This document shows, one piece after another, positions 1 through 7,532 of a DNA stretch of 64,000 nt. The position numbers and the translations under genes are program-made. The notes under the pieces were generated by a model. It made no database searches, had not been told where the DNA came from, and saw nothing but the letters and a program-made list of their open reading frames with translations. Each line of letters opens with the position of its first letter. Within the stretch, counting starts at the first letter, position 1. The stretch lies in NCBI RefSeq assembly GCF_002954765.1, contig NZ_MTPW01000001.1:1873501-1937500 (forward strand), in the 5' to 3' direction. Origin of the DNA: Nonlabens arenilitoris (lineage in GTDB: Bacteria; Bacteroidota; Bacteroidia; Flavobacteriales; Flavobacteriaceae).

Positions 1-1
1 A

Positions 2-481
2 TTAGGTGGTGGATTTGATTTTATACTTAATGATGGTTTTAGTAAGATAGGTGTCACTGCCGAGGTGAATAAACTTCTTGTGCCTACGCCACCGATAAGA
101 GAAGATGGAGATGAAAATAATAATGGAGTCTCTAGAGAGATTATATCAGGTCAAGATGATGATGTCACTTTTATCAACGGTATATTCCAATCCTTTGGTG
201 ATGCGCCTGGAGGATTCAGTGAAGAACTAAGAGAATTTACTTGGGCATTAAGTGCAGAGTATACTTATGATGATAGTTTTGCATTACGTGCTGGATATTT
301 TAATGAAGCAGATGACAAAGGAGCTCGTAAATTTCTTGCTATGGGAGCTGGATTTGAATTTTCTTCTATAGGAATCGATCTATCCTATTTATTCTCAACC
401 AGTCGTGTAAGAAGTCCTTTAGAAGGTACACTTAGATTTGGCTTGACCTTCAATTTTGGAGACGAGTATACAGAATACTAG
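2..481 (+). CDS. porV: Type IX secretion outer-membrane protein PorV, C-terminal part (partial)
   Basis: The frame is open from the left edge to TAG at 479-481, giving 159 residues of a protein whose start lies outside the window. What is visible alternates hydrophobic and polar residues and ends in an aromatic-rich strand, as expected for the last strands of an outer-membrane beta barrel (SIGIDLSYLFS, then GTLRFGLTFNFGDEYTEY). PorV is the T9SS barrel that collects secreted substrates and hands them to the sortase PorU. The identification rests on the barrel pattern and on the order porV-cdd-pdhA-pdhC, which I know from flavobacteria. It fits the presence of T9SS substrates further along the window. 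A GTG at 65 is an internal valine, not a start. Confidence 0.7.
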   Translation, partial: LGGGFDFILNDGFSKIGVTAEVNKLLVPTPPIREDGDENNNGVSREIISGQDDDVTFINGIFQSFGDAPGGFSEELREFTWALSAEYTYDDSFALRAGYFNEADDKGARKFLAMGAGFEFSSIGIDLSYLFSTSRVRSPLEGTLRFGLTFNFGDEYTEY

Positions 482-486
482 ATCGC

Positions 487-969
487 TTGAAAAAGATAGA
501 AATACATACCACGCTAGAAGCTTATGATGATATGTCTGAGCTTGATGGCAACGTGCATTCATTAATGCAACAATCCATAACTGCACGTCACAATGCATAT
601 GCGCCATATTCAAATTTTACAGTTGGCTGTGCAATTCTCTTAGAGAATGGTGAAGTCATAACTGGTAACAATCAAGAAAATGCAGCCTACCCGTCTGGAT
701 TATGTGCAGAGCGTGTGGCTATCTATTCAGCAGGAGCGAAATTCCCTGGAGTGGCAATAAAAATGATGGCGCTAACAGCTAGTCCAGTAGATGATTCACT
801 TACTATTCCAGTACCGCCATGTGGAGCTTGTAGACAGGCAATTGCAGAGTATGAGAATAGACAGCAAGATCCTATTCCTATTTATTTTATGGGAGCTTCA
901 GGTACCGTTGTTAAGTCAGATTCACTAAAAGATTTACTGCCATTGATCTTTGATAAGAGCTATCTATAA
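487..969 (+). CDS. cdd: Cytidine deaminase
   Basis: This 160-residue protein is a homotetramer-type cytidine deaminase, which converts cytidine and deoxycytidine to uridine and deoxyuridine in pyrimidine salvage. The zinc site is complete: C73-A-E75 (E75 is the proton shuttle) and P-C112-G-A-C115. The family motif NNQENAAYPSGLCAER is intact. The start is a rare TTG at 487, five bases after the porV stop. I prefer it over the in-frame ATG at 532 because the N-terminal residues MKKIEIHTTLEAYD match the usual flavobacterial N-terminus. The tight spacing suggests co-transcription with porV. Confidence 0.93.
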   Translation: MKKIEIHTTLEAYDDMSELDGNVHSLMQQSITARHNAYAPYSNFTVGCAILLENGEVITGNNQENAAYPSGLCAERVAIYSAGAKFPGVAIKMMALTASPVDDSLTIPVPPCGACRQAIAEYENRQQDPIPIYFMGASGTVVKSDSLKDLLPLIFDKSYL

Positions 970-1000
970 CGTTTTCGGACATTTTTAACCCTTCAATAGG

Positions 1001-1031
1001 TTTTTCATTACCCTTTTTTGGTCTATTTTTG
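1001..1031 (+). promoter_or_regulatory. Possible promoter for pdhA-pdhC
   Basis: TATTTTTG at 1024-1031 matches the Bacteroidota -7 element TAnnTTTG. A run of five T at 1001-1005 is at the right distance for a weak -33 element, but no TTG is present there. The 141-base gap between cdd and pdhA is consistent with a promoter here. Confidence 0.35.
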
Positions 1032-1074
1032 CTTTCAGCTGTGAAAGTTAAGTAGTACTATTGTTGTATTAATT

Positions 1075-1090
1075 CGCTTTCGCGAAAGCG
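1075..1090. repeat. Iterated palindrome, 16-bp perfect copy
   Basis: CGCTTTCGCGAAAGCG is a perfect 16-bp palindrome, 20 bases before the pdhA start codon. It is one of eleven copies or near-copies of GCTTTCGCGAAAGC in this window. Confidence 0.9.
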
Positions 1091-1110
1091 CACTTAAAAC
1101 AACCACTTAA

Positions 1111-2109
1111 ATGAAAAAAGTCACTAAAGACGTACTTCTCAATTGGTATGAGGAGATGCTTTTCTGGAGAAAGTTTGAAGATAAACTAGCACAAGTTTAC
1201 ATACAACAGAAAGTTCGTGGATTCCTTCACCTGTATAATGGACAAGAAGCAATTCTTGCCGGTTCTCTACACGCGATGGACCTTACTAAGGATAAAATGA
1301 TTACAGCATATCGTAATCACGTGCAACCTATAGGTATGGGAGTAGATCCTAAAAGAGTCATGGCAGAGCTTTATGGAAAAGCAACAGGAACATCTCAAGG
1401 TTTAGGTGGATCTATGCATATTTTTTCAAAAGAACACCGTTTCTATGGTGGTCATGGTATTGTAGGAGGACAAATTCCTCTAGGTGCTGGAATTGCTTTT
1501 GGAGATAAATATCATAACGTTGATGCTGTTACCTTAACCTTTTTTGGAGATGGAGCAGCCCGTCAAGGTTCCTTACATGAGGCATTCAATCTGGCTATGT
1601 TGTGGAATTTACCAGTAGTTTTCTGTGTTGAAAATAATGGATATGCGATGGGAACTAGTGTAGAAAGAACTGCAAATCATACTGATATTTGGAAATTAGG
1701 ATTAGGTTATGAAATGCCATGTGGTCCTGTGGATGCAATGGATCCAGAAAAAGTTGCAGAGGCTATGTCTGAAGCAATAGAAAGAGCTCGATCAGGTGGT
1801 GGACCGACTTTCCTAGAATTAAAGACCTATAGATATAGAGGTCACTCTATGAGTGACGCGCAACACTATCGTACTAAAGACGAAGTAGCAGAATATCAAA
1901 AAATAGATCCTATTACTCAAGTCAAAGATCGTTTAATGAAAGATCACGGTGTGAGTGAAGATGACATTAAAGTAATAGATAAGAGAGTGAAAGCACGTGT
2001 TGCAGAATGCGAGAAATTTGCAGAAGATTCTCCTTATCCAGAAAAGAGCGTTATGTACGACGCTGTTTATGAGCAAGAAGATTATCCATTTTTACCAGCA
2101 AAATCATAA
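1111..2109 (+). CDS. pdhA: Pyruvate dehydrogenase E1 component, alpha subunit
   Basis: This 332-residue protein is the alpha subunit of the heterotetrameric thiamine-diphosphate-dependent E1 enzyme that decarboxylates pyruvate and passes the acetyl group to E2. The ThDP/magnesium motif runs from G146-D-G to N175-N176 (GDGAARQGS...ENNGYAMGT). The phosphorylation-loop-like segment YRYRGHSMSDAQHYR lies near residues 237-251. The gene is followed three bases later by the E2 gene, so the two form an operon. No beta-subunit gene is in the window; in flavobacteria it is commonly elsewhere on the chromosome, which is background knowledge rather than something seen here. Confidence 0.95.
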   Translation: MKKVTKDVLLNWYEEMLFWRKFEDKLAQVYIQQKVRGFLHLYNGQEAILAGSLHAMDLTKDKMITAYRNHVQPIGMGVDPKRVMAELYGKATGTSQGLGGSMHIFSKEHRFYGGHGIVGGQIPLGAGIAFGDKYHNVDAVTLTFFGDGAARQGSLHEAFNLAMLWNLPVVFCVENNGYAMGTSVERTANHTDIWKLGLGYEMPCGPVDAMDPEKVAEAMSEAIERARSGGGPTFLELKTYRYRGHSMSDAQHYRTKDEVAEYQKIDPITQVKDRLMKDHGVSEDDIKVIDKRVKARVAECEKFAEDSPYPEKSVMYDAVYEQEDYPFLPAKS

Positions 2110-2112
2110 TTC

Positions 2113-3732
2113 ATGGCAGAGATTGTAAACATGCCACGATTGAGCGACACCATGGAAGAAGGTGTGGTTGCAGCGTGGTTGAAAAACGTAGGAGATAAGG
2201 TTGAAGAAGGTGATATCCTTGCCGAAATTGAAACAGATAAAGCAACTATGGAATTTGAATCATTCCAGAGCGGTGTCTTGTTGCATATTGGTGTTCAAGA
2301 AGGAGAAACAGCTCCTGTAGACCAGTTATTATGTATCATTGGTGAAGAAGGAGAGGATATATCTGATCTTTTAAATGGCGATAGTAGTAACTCTAGTAAT
2401 AGTGAAGAAGTAAGTTTAGAAAAGGAAGAGTCTAGTGATACTTCTAGTAATAATGCTTCTAATACTGAAATGCCTGAAGGTGTTATTATAGTAACTATGC
2501 CACGTCTTAGTGATACAATGGAAGAAGGTACTGTCGCCTCTTGGTTAAAATCAGAAGGTGACGCTGTTGAAGAAGGCGACATTCTTGCTGAAATTGAGAC
2601 CGATAAAGCTACTATGGAGTTTGAGTCATTTAATTCAGGTACTTTACTTAAAATAGGTATTCAAGAAGGAGAAACAGCAAAGGTTGATGCGTTATTAGCA
2701 ATCATAGGTCCTGCTGGTACAGATGTCTCTGGTATTGATATGGATGAAAATGCTAAGGCACCAGCTCCAAAAAAGGAAACTAAGAAAGAAGAAGCTCTAA
2801 AATCTGAAGCGAAAAAAGAGGCAGCGCCAGCTGCATCTCATTCAAGTTCAACTACGAGTTCAAGTTCAAATTCTTCAGGTAGAATATTTGCTTCACCACT
2901 TGCTAAGAAAATGGCACAAGATAAGGGAATCGACTTAAGTCAAGTTTCTGGATCAGGTGAAAATGGACGTATTGTTAAAAGTGATATAGAGAACTTTAAG
3001 CCTAGTGCAGGTGGAAATGCAGCAGCAAGTTCATTTGTAGCAGTAGGTACTGAGACTTTTGAAGAAATTCCTAATTCTCAAATGCGTAAAACAATTGCTA
3101 AGCGTTTAGGCGAGTCTAAGTTTACAGCGCCACATTACTATCTAGGTTTAGATCTAGATATGGATAATGCAATTGCAAGTAGAAAAGCTATTAATGAATT
3201 GCCAGATACAAAAATAAGCTTTAACGATATGGTAATTAAAGCGGCAGCAATGGCGTTAAGATTACATCCTAAAGTAAATACACAGTGGACAGATAAGAAT
3301 ACCATCGTGGCAAAGCATATCCATGTAGGTGTTGCCGTAGCTGTTGATGATGGACTTCTAGTGCCAGTATTACCATTTGCAGATCAGATGAGTATGCAAC
3401 AAATAGGGGCAAAAGTGAGAGAATTAGCAGGTAAGGCTCGTAATAAAAAATTACAGCCAGATGAAATGCAAGGTAGTACGTTTACCATCTCTAATTTGGG
3501 AATGTTTGGTATTACAGAGTTTACTTCGATCATTAATCAACCTAATAGTGCGATCATGTCGGTAGGCGCAATCGTCCAAAAGCCAGTCGTGAAGAATGGT
3601 CAGATCGTAGTAGGTAACGTGATGAAAATTACACTGGCTTGTGATCATAGAACAGTAGATGGTGCAACAGGTGCAGCATTTTTACAGACTTTTAAATCAT
3701 ATATAGAAAACCCTATAGTAATGTATGTATAA
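2113..3732 (+). CDS. pdhC: Pyruvate dehydrogenase E2, dihydrolipoyl acetyltransferase with two lipoyl domains
   Basis: This 539-residue E2 core carries acetyl groups on lipoyl-lysines and transfers them to CoA. There are two lipoyl domains, at residues 1-77 (K43 in ETDKATMEF) and about 126-203 (K165 in the same motif). They are joined by a Ser/Asn/Glu-rich linker and followed by an Ala/Lys/Ser-rich linker. The peripheral subunit-binding domain is near 258-296 (ASPLAKKMAQDKGIDLSQV). The acyltransferase domain ends in the active-site motif H512-R-T-V-D516-G. It begins 3 bases after pdhA and is closed by a strong terminator. The two lipoyl domains are very similar at protein level, so one probably arose by duplication. 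Confidence 0.95.
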   Translation: MAEIVNMPRLSDTMEEGVVAAWLKNVGDKVEEGDILAEIETDKATMEFESFQSGVLLHIGVQEGETAPVDQLLCIIGEEGEDISDLLNGDSSNSSNSEEVSLEKEESSDTSSNNASNTEMPEGVIIVTMPRLSDTMEEGTVASWLKSEGDAVEEGDILAEIETDKATMEFESFNSGTLLKIGIQEGETAKVDALLAIIGPAGTDVSGIDMDENAKAPAPKKETKKEEALKSEAKKEAAPAASHSSSTTSSSSNSSGRIFASPLAKKMAQDKGIDLSQVSGSGENGRIVKSDIENFKPSAGGNAAASSFVAVGTETFEEIPNSQMRKTIAKRLGESKFTAPHYYLGLDLDMDNAIASRKAINELPDTKISFNDMVIKAAAMALRLHPKVNTQWTDKNTIVAKHIHVGVAVAVDDGLLVPVLPFADQMSMQQIGAKVRELAGKARNKKLQPDEMQGSTFTISNLGMFGITEFTSIINQPNSAIMSVGAIVQKPVVKNGQIVVGNVMKITLACDHRTVDGATGAAFLQTFKSYIENPIVMYV

Positions 3733-3753
3733 CATTATTAAATTCTAACTTAG

Positions 3754-3784
3754 AAAGCCGAATCATAGATTCGGCTTTTTTTAT
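3754..3784 (+). terminator. Rho-independent terminator after pdhC
   Basis: An 11-bp perfect stem AAAGCCGAATC (3754-3764) pairs with GATTCGGCTTT (3768-3778) around a 3-base loop and runs into a T tract. It lies 22 bases after the pdhC stop. Confidence 0.9.
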
Positions 3785-3876
3785 GTTTGAACTCAAAGTG
3801 ATTAGATTTAAAAAATGTTCTGAAAACGGGAAGCTCAGATATCAAAATCCCTATATTTAAACTTTAAAATTATACC

Positions 3877-4878
3877 ATGAAGAGAATCTTATTTACACTT
3901 ACCGTAGCCGTTTTAATAGCTAGTTGTGGTAGTCAAAGCACTAAGGTGGCTAAGCTAGAGAAGGTAACAGGTACCATGTCTAACGTCTTACCTAAAGTTA
4001 TAATACCCAAAGCAAATTCATCTCAAATTGCAGCAGATGTTGCTTTTCTAGCTAGTGATGATTTACAAGGTAGAGATACAGGATCAGAAGGGATTCTAGA
4101 AGCAGCAAAATATTTGCAAAATAGACTGCATGAAATAGGATTGCAACCTTATAAAGGTGACTTCTTTGATGATTTTGACGCAAAAGGCGCCAAAGCGTTT
4201 AATGTGGTAGGTATGTTGCCAGGTACAGATGGTGTTTTAAAAGATGAAATAGTTGTAATTGGTGCACACTACGATCATATTGGTTTTATGAAAGCGGTAG
4301 CAGGCGATAGTCTTGCAAATGGCGCAAATGATAATGCTACAGGAACTGCGAGCGTTCTTGCCATTGCTCAAGCATTAAGGCAAATAGACTTTAATAGAAG
4401 AACGGTTGTTTTTGCATTATTCTCAGCAGAAGAGAAAGGACTTTTAGGCTCTAAGCATCTAGCAAAACGTATGAAAGCCGAAAAAGAAAATGTAGTAGCC
4501 ATGCTCAACTTTGAGATGATTGGTACACCTATGGTAGGTCGTGAGTATATAGCTTACATCACTGGACATGATAAGTCTAATATGGCTAGCGTTTTTAATA
4601 AAGCAAATACGAGTCGATTAGTAACTGGTAAGTTAGATAAAGCGGTAGAGTATAATCTATTCATGCGATCAGATAATTATCCATTTTTTAATGAATTTCA
4701 GGTGCCTGCACAAACTTTCAGTACGTTTGACTTTACTAATTTTAAATACTATCACCAGCCAGGTGATGAAGTATCAGAGGTAAACGCTCCACATATGGCT
4801 GCTGTAGTTGACGCAGTAATGCCTGGTATCATGGCGGTGGTAAATGATGAACGTCTTAAAATGATGGCAAATGAATAA
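3877..4878 (+). CDS. M28-family metallopeptidase, lipoprotein
   Basis: This 333-residue protein starts with a lipoprotein signal (MKRILFTLTVAVLIASC, lipobox cysteine C17), so it is probably anchored in an envelope membrane. The body is a zinc-dependent M28 aminopeptidase domain. The visible metal and catalytic motifs are H131-Y-D133, N-D152-N, E185-E186 (SAEEKGLLGSKHL), E213 and a C-terminal YYHQPGDE histidine. A short segment like a PA insertion is not present. Substrate is not predictable; the family releases N-terminal amino acids from peptides. The gene overlaps the next one by 8 bases, indicating translational coupling. Confidence 0.9.
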   Translation: MKRILFTLTVAVLIASCGSQSTKVAKLEKVTGTMSNVLPKVIIPKANSSQIAADVAFLASDDLQGRDTGSEGILEAAKYLQNRLHEIGLQPYKGDFFDDFDAKGAKAFNVVGMLPGTDGVLKDEIVVIGAHYDHIGFMKAVAGDSLANGANDNATGTASVLAIAQALRQIDFNRRTVVFALFSAEEKGLLGSKHLAKRMKAEKENVVAMLNFEMIGTPMVGREYIAYITGHDKSNMASVFNKANTSRLVTGKLDKAVEYNLFMRSDNYPFFNEFQVPAQTFSTFDFTNFKYYHQPGDEVSEVNAPHMAAVVDAVMPGIMAVVNDERLKMMANE

Positions 4879-5554
4879 AAATATTGTCATCACAGGTACC
4901 AGTCGCGGTATAGGATTTGAACTAGCACAATTGTTAGCTGGTGCTGGGCATCAGGTAATTACGCTTTCGCGAAAAACAAGTTCCATAGAGGCCTTAGAAC
5001 GCAATAGTATCATGTCTTTATCTTGTGATCTAACAAGTGAAGAAAGTATTACCGAATCTGCAAAAGCCATTCTAGCAAATTGGGATCACATAGATATCTT
5101 GATTCATAATGCAGGTATGCTTGTGAATAAATCCTTTGAAGAATTAACTCCATTAGATTTTCAGAACTGTTATGCAGTGAATGTTTTTGGAGTAGCATCA
5201 TTAACGCAAAAGTTATTGCCTGTATTGACTAAGGAATCTCATGTTGTTGCTATTAGTTCCATGGGTGGAATTCAAGGTAGTGCAAAGTTTCCTGGTCTTG
5301 CCGCTTATTCAAGTGCAAAAGCCGCCGTAATCACTCTTTTTGAACTTCTTGCCGAAGAATATAAAGAAAACGGACCATCATTTAATACACTTGCTCTAGG
5401 AGCAGTTCAAACGGAGATGCTAGAAGAAGCGTTCCCAGGTTACAAAGCACCACTCACAGCCTCAGAAATGGCAGACTATATCATGAACTTTGCACTAACA
5501 GGAAACAAGTTTTATAATGGTAAAGTAATGCAAGTAAGTGCGAGTACGCCTTAG
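4871..5554 (+). CDS. Short-chain dehydrogenase/reductase
   Basis: This 227-residue classical SDR has a Rossmann fold with the NAD(P) motif TGTSRGIG (residues 8-15), the N80-A-G motif, a catalytic serine near residue 130 (ISSMGG) and the pair Y146-xxx-K150. Arginines next to the glycine motif suggest NADP preference, which is an inference. The substrate is unknown. The start ATG at 4871 lies inside the end of the M28 peptidase gene. A degenerate copy of the window's iterated palindrome (4962-4977) is read through as L-S-R-K at residues 32-35. Confidence 0.9.
   Translation: MNKNIVITGTSRGIGFELAQLLAGAGHQVITLSRKTSSIEALERNSIMSLSCDLTSEESITESAKAILANWDHIDILIHNAGMLVNKSFEELTPLDFQNCYAVNVFGVASLTQKLLPVLTKESHVVAISSMGGIQGSAKFPGLAAYSSAKAAVITLFELLAEEYKENGPSFNTLALGAVQTEMLEEAFPGYKAPLTASEMADYIMNFALTGNKFYNGKVMQVSASTP
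4962..4977. repeat. Iterated palindrome, degenerate copy
   Basis: CGCTTTCGCGAAAAAC contains the perfect 10-bp core TTTCGCGAAA; the right outer arm has decayed. It lies inside the SDR coding sequence. Confidence 0.7.
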
Positions 5555-5632
5555 GAATATCGAATTCAGATTAACGATTTTTGATTGTAGAATCTAGTTT
5601 TTACTTTCTACCAACGTAAATGCTAATCCCAT

Positions 5633-5704
5633 GTCAGTTCGAGCGACAGTCGAGAACGGTTTAAGCTGTTATGATCAAAACTGTCAGTCTGAGCTTGTCG
5701 AAGA
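5633..5704. repeat. REP-like intergenic repeat pair
   Basis: Two related elements lie 24 bases apart: GTCAGTTCGAGCGACAGTCG (from 5633, continuing to 5657) and GTCAGTCTGAGCTTGTCGAA (from 5682, continuing to 5704). Both begin with GTCAGT and contain a GTCGA core. I recognise this type as a dispersed intergenic repeat common in Bacteroidota genomes. The rest of 5555-5725 shows nothing I can name. Confidence 0.6.
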
Positions 5705-5725
5705 CTTGTTGTTTATTAAGTATGT

Positions 5726-5908
5726 GTGACAAATAACTATAGAATAAATAAAAATTCAATTCTCAATCTTGTTGGGCTAAAGATCACTTTGATTACAGCC
5801 TATTTTGGATTAAAACACCTAGGATTAACCTTTGTATTTATAATTCCGGTGCTTTTTGTGTTCTTTATTTTTGTGAATTATGTTCAGTCTGAAAGAATTG
5901 ATAAATAA
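5726..5908 (+). CDS. Possible small membrane protein (60 residues)
   Basis: An open frame starting at GTG codes for 60 residues with one or two hydrophobic segments (ITAYFGLKHLGLTFVFIIPV and a following Phe/Val-rich stretch) and a charged C-terminus SERIDK. I recognise no family. There is no ATG in the frame and no clear promoter, and the start lies next to a REP-like repeat. It may be a genuine small membrane protein or a chance frame. Confidence 0.3.
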   Translation: MTNNYRINKNSILNLVGLKITLITAYFGLKHLGLTFVFIIPVLFVFFIFVNYVQSERIDK

Positions 5909-6027
5909 ATATTTTAACGAGATTTCTGGTTAAAGCAAAACTCCTGAAAATACTTATTTAGTTGTTAAGTCTGATAAAATATTATTTTACACTTGAGAAT
6001 AGTAAACTTCTTTATTAGGGTACTTTT

Positions 6028-6201
6028 ATGAACATACATAATCTTGCATCACAAGCGTCTCCACATAAAACTACCAGTCGATTACCAAGTGATTTTATTT
6101 CTGGTACAGAATATGTAATTTATTTTGTAATAATAGTAATTATCGCCTTTGCGATATATGGGAATTGGAAGATGAGAAATGATAAGAAACGGGATAATTA
6201 A
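6028..6201 (+). CDS. Possible small single-pass membrane protein (57 residues)
   Basis: ATG at 6028 opens a 57-residue frame ending in TAA at 6199-6201. The N-terminal half is polar (MNIHNLASQASPHKTTSRLP). It is followed by one clear membrane helix (YVIYFVIIVIIAFAIYG, about residues 29-45) and then a strongly basic tail (NWKMRNDKKRDN). This layout, a helix followed by positive charges, suggests an N-out/C-in protein of the inner membrane. No known family is recognised. The gene sits just before the convergent purK gene. Confidence 0.45.
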   Translation: MNIHNLASQASPHKTTSRLPSDFISGTEYVIYFVIIVIIAFAIYGNWKMRNDKKRDN

Positions 6202-6241
6202 TTACCACATTGCCAAATTTGCACACTATCAAATCACCAAA

Positions 6242-7387
6242 TCATTCCTCAGTAACAACCCGAATCCTTTCCTTAACTTGAGCTGCAATTTCTCGCGCTA
6301 CAGCTACATCTTTATCCACCACAGTTACATGACCCATTTTCCTAAAAGGTCGGGTTTGTTTTTTGCCATAGATATGTGGAGTAACTCCTGGCATGGCTAG
6401 GATTTCTTCGATTCCATCATAAATAACATTTCCTGTATGACCTTCTTCACCTACTAAATTCACCATTACAGCAGCAACCGTGCTATCTGTGTTTCCTAAC
6501 GGTAAGTCTAGTACACAACGTATATGCTGTTCAAACTGGTCGGTGACAGACCCTTCTATAGAATAATGACCAGAATTGTGTGGTCTTGGCGCTACTTCAT
6601 TTACGAGTATGTCGCCATTTTTAGTTAAGAACATTTCTACTGCTAGCAATCCTACGTGATCGTAAGCAGCACTTACTTGCAATGCGATTTCACGAGCTTT
6701 TTGAGAAACTGTATCATCGATGCGTGCTGGACAAATCACATATTCTACCTGATTAGCTTCTGGATGAAATTCCATTTCTACAACAGGATAAGTTTTCATT
6801 TCTCCACTAGCATTTCGAGCGACTATCACAGCCAGTTCTAGCTCAAAATCAATCATATCCTCATAGATGCATTCTACTTGAGGTAAGTCGGCAAGGTCGC
6901 TTTCTTGACGTATTACTTTTACACCTTTACCATCATAGCCGCCTTCGGCACTTTTCCATATAAACGGATAGTTTTTACCATGGTTTAATTCTGGCGTAGC
7001 GTGAATTTGAAATGGAGCAGTCGGAATGTTGTTATCAAGATAAAACTGCTTTTGAACCGCTTTATTTCTGATTAAGTTCAATACACGAGCACTAGGAGAA
7101 ACCGCGATACCTTTATCCTCTAAATCCTGGAGTGCTTGTACATTGACGTTTTCTATTTCAATAGTTAACACATCGACCTGTTCGCCAAACTCCATCACGG
7201 CCTGATAGTCCATAATATCTCCTTCAAAAAAGACAGTACAACCTTCAAAAGCAGGTGCTGTATCATCTTTATCCATAACATAAGTGGCGATATCCCATTT
7301 ACGCGTGGTGTATAACATCATTTTACCTAGTTGTCCGCCGCCCAGAATCCCAAGCGTAAACGGTGAAGAAAAAAGTGGTGTGCTCAT
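6242..7387 (-). CDS. purK: 5-(carboxyamino)imidazole ribonucleotide synthase
   Basis: PurK is an ATP-grasp enzyme of purine synthesis that uses ATP and bicarbonate to convert AIR to N5-CAIR. The 381-residue protein starts MSTPLFSSPFTLGILGGGQLGKM; the glycine-rich motif, DVLTIEIENV and NEVAPRPHNSGHYSIEG are all typical. I chose the ATG at 7387. The frame stays open to 7492, but the extra 35 residues (F-K repeats) come from a TTGAAC tandem repeat and do not belong to the family. No purE is adjacent. The gene is divergent from the HPRT-Adk gene, so both purine genes may share the 145-bp region between them. Confidence 0.93.
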   Translation of the reverse strand: MSTPLFSSPFTLGILGGGQLGKMMLYTTRKWDIATYVMDKDDTAPAFEGCTVFFEGDIMDYQAVMEFGEQVDVLTIEIENVNVQALQDLEDKGIAVSPSARVLNLIRNKAVQKQFYLDNNIPTAPFQIHATPELNHGKNYPFIWKSAEGGYDGKGVKVIRQESDLADLPQVECIYEDMIDFELELAVIVARNASGEMKTYPVVEMEFHPEANQVEYVICPARIDDTVSQKAREIALQVSAAYDHVGLLAVEMFLTKNGDILVNEVAPRPHNSGHYSIEGSVTDQFEQHIRCVLDLPLGNTDSTVAAVMVNLVGEEGHTGNVIYDGIEEILAMPGVTPHIYGKKQTRPFRKMGHVTVVDKDVAVAREIAAQVKERIRVVTEE

Positions 7388-7409
7388 AAGGCAAAAATAA
7401 GAGGATAAA

Positions 7410-7432
7410 TTGAACTTGAACTTGAACTTGAA
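7410..7432. repeat. Short TTGAAC tandem repeat
   Basis: Three full and one partial copies of TTGAAC lie in the divergent region between purK and the HPRT-Adk gene. A length change here would alter spacing upstream of purK. Confidence 0.7.
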
Positions 7433-7507
7433 GATGAATTTGAACAACAATATGAAATCACATGAATAAGCGCTATCAACAGCGGCTGTCAACTGCCTAC
7501 TAAATAC

Positions 7508-7515
7508 TATCTTTG
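7508..7515 (+). promoter_or_regulatory. Possible -7 promoter element of the HPRT-Adk gene
   Basis: TATCTTTG matches TAnnTTTG and lies 18 bases before the GTG start. No convincing -33 TTG is seen at the usual distance. Confidence 0.35.
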
Positions 7516-7532
7516 CATAAAATATTTAAGAA

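Noticed and set aside
6179..6400. Plus-strand frame overlapping the end of purK
   Set aside because: It overlaps the well-supported purK gene on the other strand and its product shows no recognisable features.
7392..7399. Minus-strand TATTTTTG as purK promoter
   Set aside because: It lies only 4 bases before the purK ATG, so transcription would begin within the start codon region; no -33 element accompanies it.
7388..7492. N-terminal extension of purK by 35 residues
   Set aside because: It translates a TTGAAC tandem repeat as F-K repeats, and homologues begin near the glycine-rich motif.
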